Assembly: GCA_022578605.1 (NCBI GenBank)
Contig: MU394076.1
Coordinates: 372,001-436,000 of the forward strand
Source: Camillea tinctor
Taxonomy: Eukaryota; Ascomycota; Sordariomycetes; Xylariales; Xylariaceae
Length of the DNA: 64,000 nucleotides
Reading direction: 5' to 3'
Shown: in pieces, positions 1 to 11,456 of the stretch
How the letters are laid out: each line of letters starts with the position of its first letter
Numbering within the stretch: the first letter of the stretch is position 1
Translations under genes and position numbers: made by a program
Notes under the pieces: generated by a model
Databases searched by the model: none
Told to the model about the DNA's origin: nothing
The model's input: the letters and a program-made list of their open reading frames with translations, nothing else

Positions 1-585
1 CACTCGCGTGGCAGCATCATTCGGGCCACGCTATTTGGAGCTATGTACACCCATCGGGTAACCAACGACCCCATGAGTACCCACGCAGTTCGGTACATAC
101 ATACCTACCACCTTACCACCGTCTTAAGTACTAGGTTACCTACATACATAATGTACTGGGTTACCCCAGAATGGTTTTTCTGTAACACGCACAGTCATCC
201 ACAACTTCCACCGAGGATTTTTATTCCTGTCCTAAACAAACCCCTGCTTCACTTCCCACCGTTTATCCCTCTTCCTTGTTTTCCTGCTTTGCTTTGCTTT
301 ATAAGACAAACTTCTTTCTTCCCTCGAGCTTGTATGGATCGATAGATACACAACTTGCTTAGAACTATCTTCTTTCCCCTCTTCCTTCCTCTGTTTGCTC
401 TTTTATTTCCCCAAGTCAGTCCATACATCAATATTCTTCCTATTCGGGCCGCCTAACTTACTCCCCTCCTTGGATCAGATACCCCACAAACACCGATACC
501 GTCAGGGTCTTCTACCCCACTATCACCGCGAGCGCCTACTACTTTGCCCAGAGGCTCACGACGTTCTTTCCACACCACCTCCGCC
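1..585. promoter_or_regulatory. Upstream/leader region of the alanine transaminase gene
   Basis: No protein gene is supported here. The stretch from about 340 to 585 is CT-rich, typical of a fungal promoter and leader. A possible leader intron runs from GTCAGT at 415 to CAG at 476-478, with a CTAAC-type branch site at about 452-457. The reading frame of the downstream enzyme is open from 457 to its ATG at 586 without another ATG. Confidence 0.5.
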
Positions 586-2089
586 ATGACGAGACTCAAC
601 ATTAACAATATCAACCCTCATGTGGTTGAGGCCAAGTACGCCGTGCGCGGCGAGCTGGCTGTCAAGTCGGAGGAATATCGTGCTAAGCTACGAAGAGGTG
701 ACAAGGATTTGCCCTTTTCTCAGGTCGTCAGCGCCAACATCGGCAATCCCCAACAGCTTGATCAGAAGCCTATTACTTTCTTCCGTCAGGTTCTAAGTTT
801 GCTTGAGAACCCCAAGCTCCTAGAGCACGAAGATGTTCTGCTGAACTCGCTTGGTTACAAACCCGATGTTCTGGAGCGTGCTAAGAAGCTCTTGCACGAC
901 GTCGGCAGCGTCGGTGCTTACAGCGCCAGCGCAGGTGTCCCTGCTATCAAGGAGAGCATTGCTAAATTCCTGGAAGGTAGGCTTTTTGATTTATTTCCAT
1001 TTTGCAGAGCGTTCACCTTGCTGACTCACCTCAATAGCACGAGATGGTTTCCCTGCTGACCCGGCCCACATCTACCTCTCGGCCGGTGCTTCTTCCGCTG
1101 TGAATACTCTGCTGCATATCATTTGCGCTGCTCCCAACTCAGGCGTGCTCGTACCCATTCCGCAATATCCGCTATACACTGCATCCCTCTCTGTCCTGAA
1201 TGCTACTTGTGTTCCTTACTACCTTAACGAGCATGAACATTGGGGCACCTCACACGACGCTATCAAGGAAGCTTACACCGCGGCCAAGGCTAACGGAACT
1301 GATGTCCGTGCCATCGTCATCATCAACCCGGGTAACCCCACCGGTGCCTCGCTACCCGAGGAAGATGTTAAGTCCGTCTTGGAATTTGCGGCTGAGGAGA
1401 AGCTTGTCGTCCTAGCCGACGAAGTTTACCAGACGAATGTCTTCATTGGTACTTTCCACAGCTTCCGGCAAACGCTCCACAAGCTCCAGCAAGAAGACCC
1501 GGAGAAGTATGGAGATGTTGAGCTTGCATCGATGCATTCCGTTTCTAAGGGTATGGTGGGCGAGTGTGGACACCGCGGTGGCTATTTCGACCTGGTCGGA
1601 TTTGATAAGGAGGTCGAGGAGCAAATTTACAAGTTTGTTTCCATCACTCTATGCGCACCTGTCATTGGCCAGTGCCTCGTCGAGATGATGGTTAACCCAC
1701 CTAAACCTGGTGACCCATCATGGGAGCTCTATAACGAGGAGTATAGTGGTATATTTAACAGGCTCAGGGAGCGTGCCAACGCACTATACGAGACCTTCCT
1801 AGGGATGGACGGTGTCGAATGTGGTAAGCCCCAGGGTAGCATGTATCTGTTCCCAACAGTCCATGTGCCCCCTAAGGCCGCCGAGGAGGCGAAACGCGAG
1901 GGCCGTACCCCTGACGAATTCTATTGCATGCGTATGCTGGAGGCTACGGGAGTGTGCGTTGTTCCCGGAAGCGGCTTCGGTCAGAAGGAGGGCACGCTCC
2001 ATTTCCGCACGACCTTCCTTGCACCCGGCACTGAGTGGGTAGGCGCCATCCGAAAGTTCCATAACGAATTCATGGAGAAGTACCGATGA
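586..2089 (+). CDS. Alanine transaminase (alanine aminotransferase)
   Basis: PLP-dependent fold-type I aminotransferase that interconverts alanine/2-oxoglutarate and pyruvate/glutamate. Exons are 586-976 and 1038-2089, with a 61-nt GT-AG intron. The join reads FLEARDGFPADPAH, which restores the conserved substrate-domain segment. The protein is 480 residues, normal for the family. Visible signatures are INPGNPTGA, VLADEVYQ and the PLP-lysine motif SVSKG followed by a GHRGGY segment. The ATG at 586 gives MTRLNINNIN, the usual cytosolic start. In frame just upstream lies a basic, serine-rich stretch (RRSFHTTSA) that resembles the end of a mitochondrial presequence but has no AUG of its own. The gene is convergent with the proteasome gene that ends at 2787. 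Identity is very secure; the exact N-terminus of a mitochondrial form is open. Confidence 0.95.
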
Positions 2090-2786
2090 GCCGAGTCTCT
2101 TTTTAAAAAATAAGTAAATGGATAATCAAGAGAAAATATTGGCTGACTGGGGATCTTTTTTCGCGGCGCGCGATATGTTGGTGGACTTGTTAGAATAGTG
2201 CATGACATAGTAAGGGATTGAGTAAGGATCATTTTGTAAAAAAGGATGCATGCGTTCTGTGTTGGAATCAGCAGATGTATCATGTAGCCCTATCCCGTCT
2301 AGATACGAGTGGTTTCCTTCTGGATAGCAATGTACATAGAAGGTATATTGCTGTAGAGTAGAGAGTTCGAGAGATGTGGCGAGCATCGGATCTGAAATTA
2401 GCATAGCCTAGAGGGTCAGAAAAGGGCAAGGGAAAACGGGGGAAAGACAAATCACAACTCTGGTGTACAACAATTCTGGTTCATCTCACAATCCCTTAAA
2501 ACTGTTATACTTCGTTCTTTTCTCTTTTTTTTTTCTCGTTGTCTACTTGCACGTAAATGTTGCTATTTTTCTCCTCCACCCTAAGACGGCGAGAGGCACA
2601 AAATATTAGCCTAGGGGGTTTGGATTTGTTTAAGTCCTTCTCCTTCCCTTCTTTTGTGCTTCTCCCTTTGTTAATGAGATACGTAACTCCAAATCCCTCC
2701 CTCCTGCTTACCAATTTAAAGCAGGTGGGCTAAAATCTGGGTTGGGCTAGGTCAGGTTAAGTTTCCTTGTCTGCACTCCTCTTCGA

Positions 2787-4392
2787 CTACGCTCTCTCGC
2801 TACCACGGAGGCGCACAGCCTGGCCATACTTCTGGAGCTTGGTGATCAGCTGGTCACCCTGCTTGACGACGTCTTGGTACTGCTTATTCTTGTCGTCAGG
2901 ACGGTTCGTCTCGATGACGCCCTTGCCCGTCACGCGGTCAATGGTGCAGGGGATACGACCACCGGCGATGAACTTGGCAAGGTCCCTAAAGTTTGCTGGT
3001 TAGCTAGCTTTAATCAAAGGAATCGTGAATCAAACGCACCGATCTAGGAAATCAACTGTGACACCGAAATCATTGGCCATGCTCTCGAGTCCAACGACGC
3101 GGTAGCTCTGTAGGAGCTGCTGGTAGGCACGCAGGCGCATCTCACGGATGAACCAGCCCTTGTGCTCGTGTAGGTAACGGTCCTGCGTTAAGAATTGCTC
3201 CTCGACCAGGGCCAGTGCCTGGAAGAACAGCTTATAGTGACCATTGTAAAGGCTGTTGACGAGCTGTGCGAGCGATGAGAAGTCGATGGCCATCTCGGTC
3301 TCGGGTTGGTCAATTCCCGTGCCCAGAGTGGCCAGGTTAACAGCAGTCGTGGTCTTGGTCGGGGCGCCCGGCGTGGTGCTGGTCTCCTTAGTATCCTGCA
3401 TCTCCGCGTCTTTGGCCCCGGGCCCGGCCGAGATGGCGCCCGAGAGCGCTAGCAGTTTGTCGTCTCCATCAGCGCCTAGAATGGCCTTGATCTCGGGTGC
3501 ATCCACGACCTTGCTCTTGAAGTCTACTCTCTTGAGCGACACAGAACCGGCGAGGACCGAATACACAACGAGGCTCGAGTATGTGCACAACTCATAGCTC
3601 GTAAAAGTCGAGAGGGAGTCGAGGAGGAGGGGGGCGGCGAGGTTGTAGGATCGGACGGTCAAGAGATGTAGGCCTTCGTAGGCCTTTAGACGGTTGCGGC
3701 GGTCCCAGTCACCTCCGCTATCAACGAGTGTCTTCGCCCGCGCAACATGCTTCTTAACCAGGGCCTTTTCGCCGTAGAATAGACCCATGCGGATTATAGC
3801 GAGGACGAGGTCGATCTTAGTGCCCAGTATGCCTGTCTTCTCGAACACATCCTCGTAGGCTGCTATCGCCTTGTCCTATAAAGGGTGTAAGTACGACCGT
3901 TTAGTAGGGGGGATCACACCAGCTGTGATATACCTTTTCGCCAATCTTAGCAAAAAACTCGGCCCGCTTCCCTCTCGCGGCCATAATTTCCGTATCTCCA
4001 GCCTTTTCAACAGCTTCGTCCTCCTCTTTCTGGAATTCCTCTAGTTCCTTGTCGTTCTCAGCCTTAAGCTTTTGGTAGACTTCCTCGTCCCAAGGTAGGG
4101 TAGGGCCTAACGTCGAACCCTTAGCTACCATACCCGCAGCGCTAGGTTTCCGGCTCGTGGGCCTGTGTTGGGCCGATGCTGACGTCGTCTCGCCGGTGGA
4201 GTTCAGGATGCCTTCAATTGGGTGTGCCAGATACCTGTACAGCGGGGCCATCTTGTGCTCACTGATGGCATCTTGTAGATTCTTAACCGCGGCTTGTTGG
4301 GCTGTTCGGGAGGCAAAGGGGTTCGTGATGGTGAAGACATGCTGGGCTAGAGGTAGCAGAGGCCATTTCGCATATTGGGGATCGGAGCCCAT
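2787..4392 (-). CDS. rpn7: 26S proteasome regulatory particle subunit Rpn7 (PSMD6)
   Basis: PCI-domain subunit of the 19S lid. Exons in transcription order are 4392-3934, 3875-3040 and 2985-2787, with introns of 58 and 54 nt. The predicted protein is 497 residues. The joins read IGEKDKAIAAYEDVFEKTG and FLDRDLAKFIAGGRIPCTIDRVTG, both classic Rpn7 sequence. The middle holds TPR-like helices (KIDLVLAIIRMGLFYGE). The PCI region runs from about residue 330 to the C-terminus (FFQALALVEEQFLTQDRYLHEH). Compared with yeast (429 aa) and human (389 aa) there are Ala/Ser/Thr-rich insertions at about 70-95 and 285-330. The start at 4392 (MGSDPQYAKWP) is preferred over the in-frame upstream TTG extension. 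The gene diverges from the cap methyltransferase gene across about 720 bp. Confidence 0.95.
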
Positions 4393-5113
4393 GTTGGATG
4401 TCAAGTGTTGAGTCGGGTAATGGTATTGTGGAGTGGACAGCAAATAATGGGGTTGGTAATAGCTTCAGAACTAAGTAGGGCTTCGCTGCGTGGGAAGTAT
4501 TCTTCGTATGTGTATTGATACGACGAAATGCAGGGTGGCTGATCAGGAAGGTTGAAGGAAAGAAGGAGAGAGGGAGAGAGAGTTTGGTGGTGAAGCTCTA
4601 GGTTAGACTTGTTTAGAGTTCGGCTTGATTGTTAGAATCCCAGCGATTTACATAGAGGGCAGCTGCAGGCGACCAAAGGTGGACGTAACTTCTCACCAAG
4701 CCGAAGCAGACGGACCAATCATCAGCGATAGATGTGGGGCTATTTGAGCCTCAAGCTAGGTACACTAGGTACCTTTGAATTGTACCATAGTACTATCTAC
4801 CTAGCACTATGCCAGTACTAAACTAACCTAGCTCCCCCAGTCCACATGCCTTTACTACTCCGTACTATCCTCCTACTTACAATACACTCACTACATCTAA
4901 ATCCTCAACAACCTAAACTTTCATCAGCTTTTCCTTTCCTCACTCACCATACCATTCCTCCCCTTTAACCATTCACCACAAACATACAAAAGTCTTCTCT
5001 TCATTTCGCCTCTCTTGAAAATAACAATATAAATCTATAAACTCTTTTATCAAAAGAATTACAACCTCCATCCAACCTACACCACTCCAACTTCCTCCCT
5101 TTTGTCATTCAGA
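4393..5113. promoter_or_regulatory. Divergent promoter region between rpn7 and the cap methyltransferase gene
   Basis: About 720 bp between two start codons on opposite strands, so both promoters must lie here. The right half (about 4840-5110) is strongly C/T- and A-rich, like a fungal 5' leader. TAGGTAC-type words occur at about 4757-4773. No ORF of note is seen. Confidence 0.6.
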
Positions 5114-6601
5114 ATGGCAGGTGACGATACCGAAGATTTACCCCAGCCCTTCGATGCAAAGCGACTCGAACCAGCAAAGAAACGCAAGAACGGCGACTCA
5201 TCAGGCTCCCGCGATATGAATCGCGACAATAGAAGTTCGGCCATGCCTTCAATTGACGAGCTGCCCCAGCCATTTGATGCTAAGAAACTTGAATCGGCCA
5301 AGAAACGCCAACGCTCTACATCGCCGTCCGACCAACCGCGTAAGCTCAAGAGACCAGGTCAGAGGGCGCGCATTTCCAACACAGAAGCTGCCTCTATACG
5401 TCAGCGACAAGAACAACGCGAACGGGATGCCCAACACGCCGCAGTCACCGCCGCTACGCTTGAGCAACGGGGCATCAATGATATCGTGCGACAACATTAT
5501 AACGCTGTACCCGAACGAGGCCGAGATTGGAGGAAGACGGGCAGTCGCATCAGAGGTCTTCGCGTCTTCAACAATTGGGTCAAAAGTACCCTGATCCAGA
5601 AGTTTTCTCCCGATGAGGACCACACTCCCGGCGCGCATCAGCAAGGACGTGACATGGCTGGCGCACACGGGCATGAGTTGATTGTGCTCGATATTGGATG
5701 CGGCAAAGGCGGTGATCTCGGGAAATGGCAGCAGGCCCCTCAGAGGGTGCAGCTGTATGTCGGGTTGGATCCCGCCGACGTTTCTATTGATCAGGCAAAA
5801 GAGCGATATCGTAGCATGAGCCACCGCCCTAGCGGCGGCCGTGGTGGCAGGGGCGGCTTTAGGGGAGGGCGCCAACAACACCTATTCGATGCGCGATTCT
5901 TTGTTAAAGATTGCTACGGCGAATCAGTTGGTGACATAGACGTTGTACGCCAAGTCGGTTTTGATCCTTCGCCTATGGGCAGGAGTGGTTTTGATATCGT
6001 CAGCATGATGTTCTGCATGCATTATGCCTTTGAGAGCGAGGAAAAGGCGCGTATGATGTTGCAAAACGTGTCCAGTGCGCTCAAGAAGGGCGGCCGGTTC
6101 ATTGGCTGCATACCCAACTCGGATGTGATTGGCGATAGAGTCACCAAATTCAACGAGCGCATGGCGGCGAAGAAGAGCGGGTCGGCGGAAGAAAGTGGAC
6201 CCGCAAGTGACGACAAGGAAGAGGGCGAGGCCGAGGAGACGGCGGAGTGGGGCAACGAGCTTTACCGGGTCAGGTTCCCCGGTAAGACACCCGAAGACGG
6301 CGTCTTCCGACCACCGTTCGGTTGGAAGTACAGCTTCTTCCTCGACGAGGCCGTTGAAGAAGTTCCTGAATATGTGGTTCCCTGGGAGGCCTTCAGAGCC
6401 ATTGCCGAAGATTACAACCTCGAGATGCAATACCACCAAAGTTTTAGAGACATTTGGGAGGCGGAGAAAGACGACTACATATTAGGTCCTCTTAGTGAGC
6501 GCATGGGGGTACGTGAGAAAGGTCGGGGGCCGTTGCTGGTGTCCCCCGAGGAAATGGAAGTTGCCAACTTCTACGTGGCTTTCTGCTTTTATAAAGTATA
6601 A
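5114..6601 (+). CDS. abd1: mRNA cap guanine-N7 methyltransferase (Abd1-like)
   Basis: Transfers methyl from S-adenosylmethionine to N7 of the cap guanine in the nucleus. Single exon, 495 residues. The catalytic domain begins near residue 145 with RGLRVFNNWVKSTLI, followed by the SAM-binding motif VLDIGCGKGGDLGKW, then YVGLDPADVSI and FDIVSMMFCMHYAFES. The C-terminal segment FGWKYSFFLDEAVEEVPEYVVPWEAF is also typical. The ATG at 5114 is used; the frame can be read 12 nt further up only through a TTG. The basic N-terminus carries two near-identical copies of LPQPFDAK(R/K)LE(P/S)AKKR at residues 9-24 and 50-65. An Arg/Gly-rich insert of RGG type follows DQAKERYRSMSH inside the catalytic domain. 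Identity is secure. Confidence 0.96.
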   Translation: MAGDDTEDLPQPFDAKRLEPAKKRKNGDSSGSRDMNRDNRSSAMPSIDELPQPFDAKKLESAKKRQRSTSPSDQPRKLKRPGQRARISNTEAASIRQRQEQRERDAQHAAVTAATLEQRGINDIVRQHYNAVPERGRDWRKTGSRIRGLRVFNNWVKSTLIQKFSPDEDHTPGAHQQGRDMAGAHGHELIVLDIGCGKGGDLGKWQQAPQRVQLYVGLDPADVSIDQAKERYRSMSHRPSGGRGGRGGFRGGRQQHLFDARFFVKDCYGESVGDIDVVRQVGFDPSPMGRSGFDIVSMMFCMHYAFESEEKARMMLQNVSSALKKGGRFIGCIPNSDVIGDRVTKFNERMAAKKSGSAEESGPASDDKEEGEAEETAEWGNELYRVRFPGKTPEDGVFRPPFGWKYSFFLDEAVEEVPEYVVPWEAFRAIAEDYNLEMQYHQSFRDIWEAEKDDYILGPLSERMGVREKGRGPLLVSPEEMEVANFYVAFCFYKV

Positions 6602-6968
6602 GCGTCACCCTGCTTGGGAAAGAAAAAAATATCAAATAGTCCTTGATGATATGGCCGAGGGCTTATGATATATGTTATGCGCAATATTCCTATAAATCTA
6701 CGGTATTGGGGGTTATTCTAGCGATTGACGATATCACTTCATTCAGGGGGTATAGATGAGGTTACTACCAACGTAATGCATTAATGCAAAGTTCCGTGCA
6801 TGTCAAGCTCCAAGTATAGTCAAGTCTCTTACATCAAAATTCCCATGGTGCAAATAGAGAGAGGGGAGGTAGATTCAAAAAAGGGCATGTAGGTATATTA
6901 AGGGGAAACCCCTTTTATGACACGTCCTCTTTCTAGTCTCCAAAAAATCAAAAAGGGTAAGAAACGGG
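6602..6968. other. Short intergenic region between convergent genes
   Basis: The 3' flanks of the cap methyltransferase gene (+) and the unknown gene (-) meet here. The sequence is AT-rich. No further gene, hairpin or repeat stands out. Confidence 0.5.
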
Positions 6969-7623
6969 CTAATACCTAATGGTGCCATCCGGGTTATACC
7001 TCTTTTCCGGCCACTCAAAGACGCGATCCTCGTTCTCCCATCGCTTAACGCCTCCTGGATCGATATACTGCTCCGTGTGGAAAGTATTCCCCGTGTTCGC
7101 CTGCGGGTCGACATAGGTATCGGCCGTCTAGTCAAAGATAGGTCAGCGCATATACGATACCAGCCTCCCTCCCTCTCTTTACTGGAGAGCAGTCTTCTTC
7201 TTTTTTCTTTTTCTTTCCCATTATTCTACATTCCTCTCTGAAACAACTTACCTGTGTGCCGATGGAGCGATACCCCGGCTTCACGCCCTGCTGGTAGAAC
7301 GCGTTCTTGTTGCCCGCGTACCCGCCCGTCGTCGCCGCCACGTACGGGGTCTGCTCCGGACTCGTCTCGTACTGTCCGTACTGTACCGTACCCACCTGCA
7401 CCCCCGCGTCTCTGGTCCCCGGCTTCGAGGGCCCCGGCGTCGTGGCCCGAGGCGTTGAAGCCTGGGGCATGGCGGCCCCTGAGTTGCCCCCTGCTGCTGG
7501 TGATGATGCCTGTACAGAGCTGGAAGACGTGCCTGCTCCTACCGATGTCGAGGTAGAGGTTGAGGTTGATGCTGTGGCCTTCTCTTTGCCTTTGCCCTTA
7601 CCTTTGGACTTGCGTGGAGCCAT
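6969..7623 (-). CDS. Small protein of unknown function, Ser/Thr/Lys-rich N-terminus
   Basis: Exons are 7623-7252 and 7127-6969. The 124-nt intron has a GTAAGT donor and TAG acceptor, and the joined protein is 176 residues. The N-terminus MAPRKSKGKGKGKEKA is strongly basic and looks like a nuclear-targeting stretch. Low-complexity Ser/Thr/Pro/Ala follows to about residue 70. The rest is compact and aromatic: VQYGQYETSPEQTPYVAATT, then QQGVKPGYRSIGTQ, and in exon 2 YVDPQANTGNTFHTEQYID and VFEWPEKRYNPDGTIRY at the C-terminus. I recognise no family. The ordered, non-repetitive C-terminal half and clean splice sites argue that it is real. Retaining the intron would read on only briefly before a stop. 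Confidence 0.75.
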
Positions 7624-9664
7624 TACGAGAGAGGTAGACTACGTGCTATGTATATTTGTGTTTTGTTGATTTTTGATGTTAGTGTAAACCTTGCAGGTTC
7701 TCTAGGGGAGAAAGGGGGGTATAATATGCCAGGGCACATAAATTCGAGCCTTTTATATGCTATTCGTCGATTCTGTTGAGTCACCGGTATTATATCGTGG
7801 TCGTGCAAAGGAGTTCACACGCTGTCTATTTTAGTAAGTCGTAAATGTTCACCTTGTAATTACAGTCTCCTAAGGTAACAATAAATACGTCTAGTTACTC
7901 ATTAATTTGTGAATATGTATATTTGATAACAATGTGTGTTAGATCACATCGATATATCACCAACGCATAACATCCGTATACAATATCACGATTCATACTG
8001 AGGTATGTAGAAGATTCCGAGTGGCTAGGTTTACATTATTGTTACATCAGGTGTTACTAAGTGTGGGCAACCCGTTATACCAAGAAACCAGAAGATTTCG
8101 TACATTGACTGACTAGTCATTGTGCCTCATTTCTATACTATATATGTTGCCCCTTGGCTGGGACGTAGGTAACGATTATTCACAGCTAGGTCCAGTAGGT
8201 TAACTCTGACAATTATTGGTATGAGACGATAGCGAGTGAATGGGATGAGGTGTATTACTCTAGGAGAGGGTCTAGAGGGATGCCGTAAGCCCAATATATA
8301 TATACATGTAGCGGTAGTATAACCCCGTATTCTAAAAAGTTCTCATTGCCATGGTTATTTGTCGAATGTTCGCTGACCTGAATTAAACAGGGGAGTGTAA
8401 GGTAATGAGTGCAAGCCATATAGTGAACACAGTTTCCCGGAGGATACCAGCACTCTCTCCGGCTGTTGGGGACACATGGATTATGTCCACCATATCAAGC
8501 ACAGAGATACGACATATTTTCTCACTTATGGTTGTATACTAATATATCATTCTTATTATATATCCTTTGGTCCGTACAGTTCCCCCTTCCATAAACCTAA
8601 TTAATCGAACTTAAAGTTTTCTAAACCCCAAGGGAGCTATAACAAGCTATGCTATTCTTCGTGAGACTGTAGATGCAATACTCCACATTCTATGAGAGTT
8701 CCAAGTACAATAGTGGTTTCTACGTATCAACGTACCTCGGCAAGTTTGGTTAAAACAGACACGTATGCAAGTTGTTTTTCGATAACGTCTAGGCCACGAA
8801 AGATCATTAAAAACCACGAGGGATCACGATACGGTAGAGCCATATACTCATTTAGAAATTGGGCCATATTACCTAACAAATGATAAATCATAAACGAGAA
8901 GCCGAACCATATGTCAATATATTCCGCCTACATAAAGTTCATCGAATCGTTGAGGGTATCGCGGGATCTATGTTTGACCCGAGAGTGGCTAAGGCGCCAT
9001 TCATGTTTCAACCTGAGTACCTGCATCATCTGAGCTTTGCTCATTGGTTTTCGGAGTCTCGATTGATCCATTGTCCCCATGTCTCCACTACGGCCGATCC
9101 CTTGTAGTGAACACGGGCTTCAATTACGGGGCTGGCCGGCCACATCCGCCCACTTCACGGCGCATAAACCGCTTAGTAAGCGCGCCTTCGAGACGGTTGA
9201 TCCTTGGGTCTACCATTACAGATATCCGCGTATACATTCGAACGCTCTCGTGAGGTCTCTATCTGTCCCATTTTGCTGGAGCTTCACCACGTGTATTCAG
9301 GTACAGTATGCTATCGAATAGTTACCACATCGTGAAGAAGACTGGATATGTACTCGCCTCCCTTTCCCTAGTCATCTAGTGTCATGTCGGTATTTAGATG
9401 GGGGGAAGAGGCTGCAGAAGTGGAACTAGCTGGGTTTAAGTTGTGTTACTACAAGGCAAGATTATGTTAAGGGGCGTTCACATCGGTTGCGGTTTCGGTC
9501 CGTAATATCCACCCGATTGCCCGCGGAACAAAAACATCTCGTTGAGTCGTTGGACTATACTGAATGATCAGTGGGATTCTATTGTTAATATAATACTGAA
9601 GCGTTAGTCTCCGGAAGTGATGGCACATAGCACGGGGCTGTTGAATATGAGGCAACTAGCTGGA
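7624..9664. other. Gene-poor AT-rich region
   Basis: About 2 kb with no gene that can be supported. Several overlapping short ORFs exist on both strands at 8690-9320 without family signatures. On the minus strand, roughly 8935 down to 8745, one frame reads protein-like (NMAQFLNEYMALPYRDPSWF...) and ends at a GTACGT donor-like site. It cannot be joined into a convincing gene, so a decayed gene is possible. Confidence 0.4.
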
Positions 9665-9672
9665 TATATAAA
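9665..9672 (+). promoter_or_regulatory. TATA box of the FAD monooxygenase gene
   Basis: TATATAAA lies 108 bp upstream of the start codon at 9780 and is followed by a CA-rich leader. Sequence and position fit a TATA element. There is no experimental support. Confidence 0.5.
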
Positions 9673-9779
9673 GGGGAGGCAGAGAACCTCAAGGCTCAAC
9701 TCGTTCTATCAAACAACCTAGCCAAACTACATCTACATACCAACACAGAAATACCTATATCATTACAACTACATCCACG

Positions 9780-11456
9780 ATGGCCCCTCCATTCTCGAGC
9801 ACTTTAGTAGACGGCGTCCTACGCTACCCACCGACGGGAATCAAAGTCCTCATTGTTGGTGCCGGAGTTGCTGGTATGTTCGCCGCCCTGGAATGTTGGA
9901 GAAAGGGAAACGACGTGGAAATTATCGAGAAGGCTTCCAAGTTCTCGGCCGCAGGTATGCTTTCATCCTGATTTCAGTGTTACGTTGCAACGTATATAAC
10001 TCTTTCTAGGTGATATTGTGCTCATTGGGCCTTCGGCATGGCCCACGCTCCACAAATATCCAAGTATGTTGAAGGAGTACTTGGAAGTTGGACAGCTTCC
10101 CGACCAGACTTTCTACACATTTCACGGCACAAAAACGGCAGGTCCAGCCGTGAGTGAGTGGGACAGACCGAATACCGCCAATCATGCTGCGTATCCACTA
10201 GAAGTACGAGGCTTGATGGGGCGTAACGAAGTATGTGCAATGTTGTTGCACCAGTGCGAGAGATTAAGCATTCCCATCACCTGGGGGGTCGACATCGTTG
10301 ACTATGAGGACCACCCGGCGGCCGAGTATCCGAAAGCCATTGCTGTGGACGGAAAGGTCTACTCTGGCGATGTTATCCTAGCTGCAGATGGAATTGGCAC
10401 GAAGTCACACAAAATTACCCTAGGCCGACCGGTCGAGGCGAAAGACACTGGGTATACATGCTACCGAGTGATGTTCCCAGCTTCGAAGTTGAAATCCGCA
10501 CCTCTCCTGACCAAATTCCTCGAAGAAAACGAGGAACCTAAGGGGAGACTTTATACCGGTGATAACATGCATTGTGTCTTTGTCATTACCCGGAGGCACA
10601 TCACCGTTGTGCTCACCGTGCTAGAGGTTAGTTGCGCACAATAACGTATAAACACAAATATTTGCTTCTAATACTTACTTTACTTTTTTATAGGAGAATG
10701 TGACACGAGATGAAGTCAAGGAATCGTGGAAATCTGGTGCATCTAGTAATGATGTGTTAGCATCTGTGGGCAACACCGATGGTTGGGATCCCCTCTTAGT
10801 CGAAGCTATTAACAACACACCGGAGCAAAGCATCATCAGATGGAAACTGTGTATGCGTGATCCACAGCCGAAATGGCTATCGGACAACGGTCGTCTCCTC
10901 CAGATCGGTGATGCCGCCCACAGTTTCATCCCGACCTCTGCCAATGGAGCCTGCACAGCAATAGAGGATTGCTTGTCTGTGGGAGAATGCCTCCGACTTG
11001 GAGGAGGCAAAGAGGGTGCATCCATAGCGCTCAAGGTCCACGAATTCACAAGGTAAGCGGCCTTGGAGCCATCACCCAGTACCCGATATACAAACTAGAT
11101 GGGATATTGATATTCCGCTTTGCAGGTACCAGCGAGTGACGCTGGTTCAGCGCACCGGCTTTGAAAATCGCCGAATGCTCCACCACAAGACCGACGAAAA
11201 CCAGAAGGAAAACTGGGAGCTAAAAGTCTTCCAAACCGGCAAGTGGCACTGGGGTCATAACGTGGAGCAGTACGCTACGGAAAACTTTCACAAGGCACGC
11301 GCGCACTTGGAATCCGGTGCTCCCTTCGAACACAAGAATCTGCCGCCCGGTCACAAGTTCGAGGAGTGGACTCTGGAAGGTGAGATGGCAAAGGAAAAAT
11401 CTAACCTGAACCTTGCCGCAGACCTGAGATCCAATGGCGACTGGGGTGTTTTGTAG
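9780..11456 (+). CDS. FAD-dependent monooxygenase (salicylate hydroxylase / PaxM-like group)
   Basis: Class A flavin monooxygenase that would hydroxylate or epoxidise a small substrate with NAD(P)H and O2. Exons are 9780-9954, 10010-10626, 10694-11052 and 11126-11456. The introns (55, 67 and 73 nt) are all GT-AG. The product has 493 residues. The N-terminal Rossmann motif is VLIVGAGVAGMFAALE, with an acidic strand end in VEIIEKAS. DVILAADGIGTKS is the middle DG motif. LLQIGDAAHSFIPTSANGACTAIEDC is the FAD-ribityl GD motif. No N-terminal signal or membrane anchor is seen. It stands alone in gene-poor DNA, with no backbone biosynthetic enzyme beside it, so the substrate cannot be inferred. Fold and cofactor are secure. 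Confidence 0.9.

Noticed and set aside
9780..11456. FAD monooxygenase as a tailoring enzyme of the peptide locus
   Set aside because: It lies about 36 kb from the precursor with many unrelated housekeeping genes between them, so linkage gives no support.
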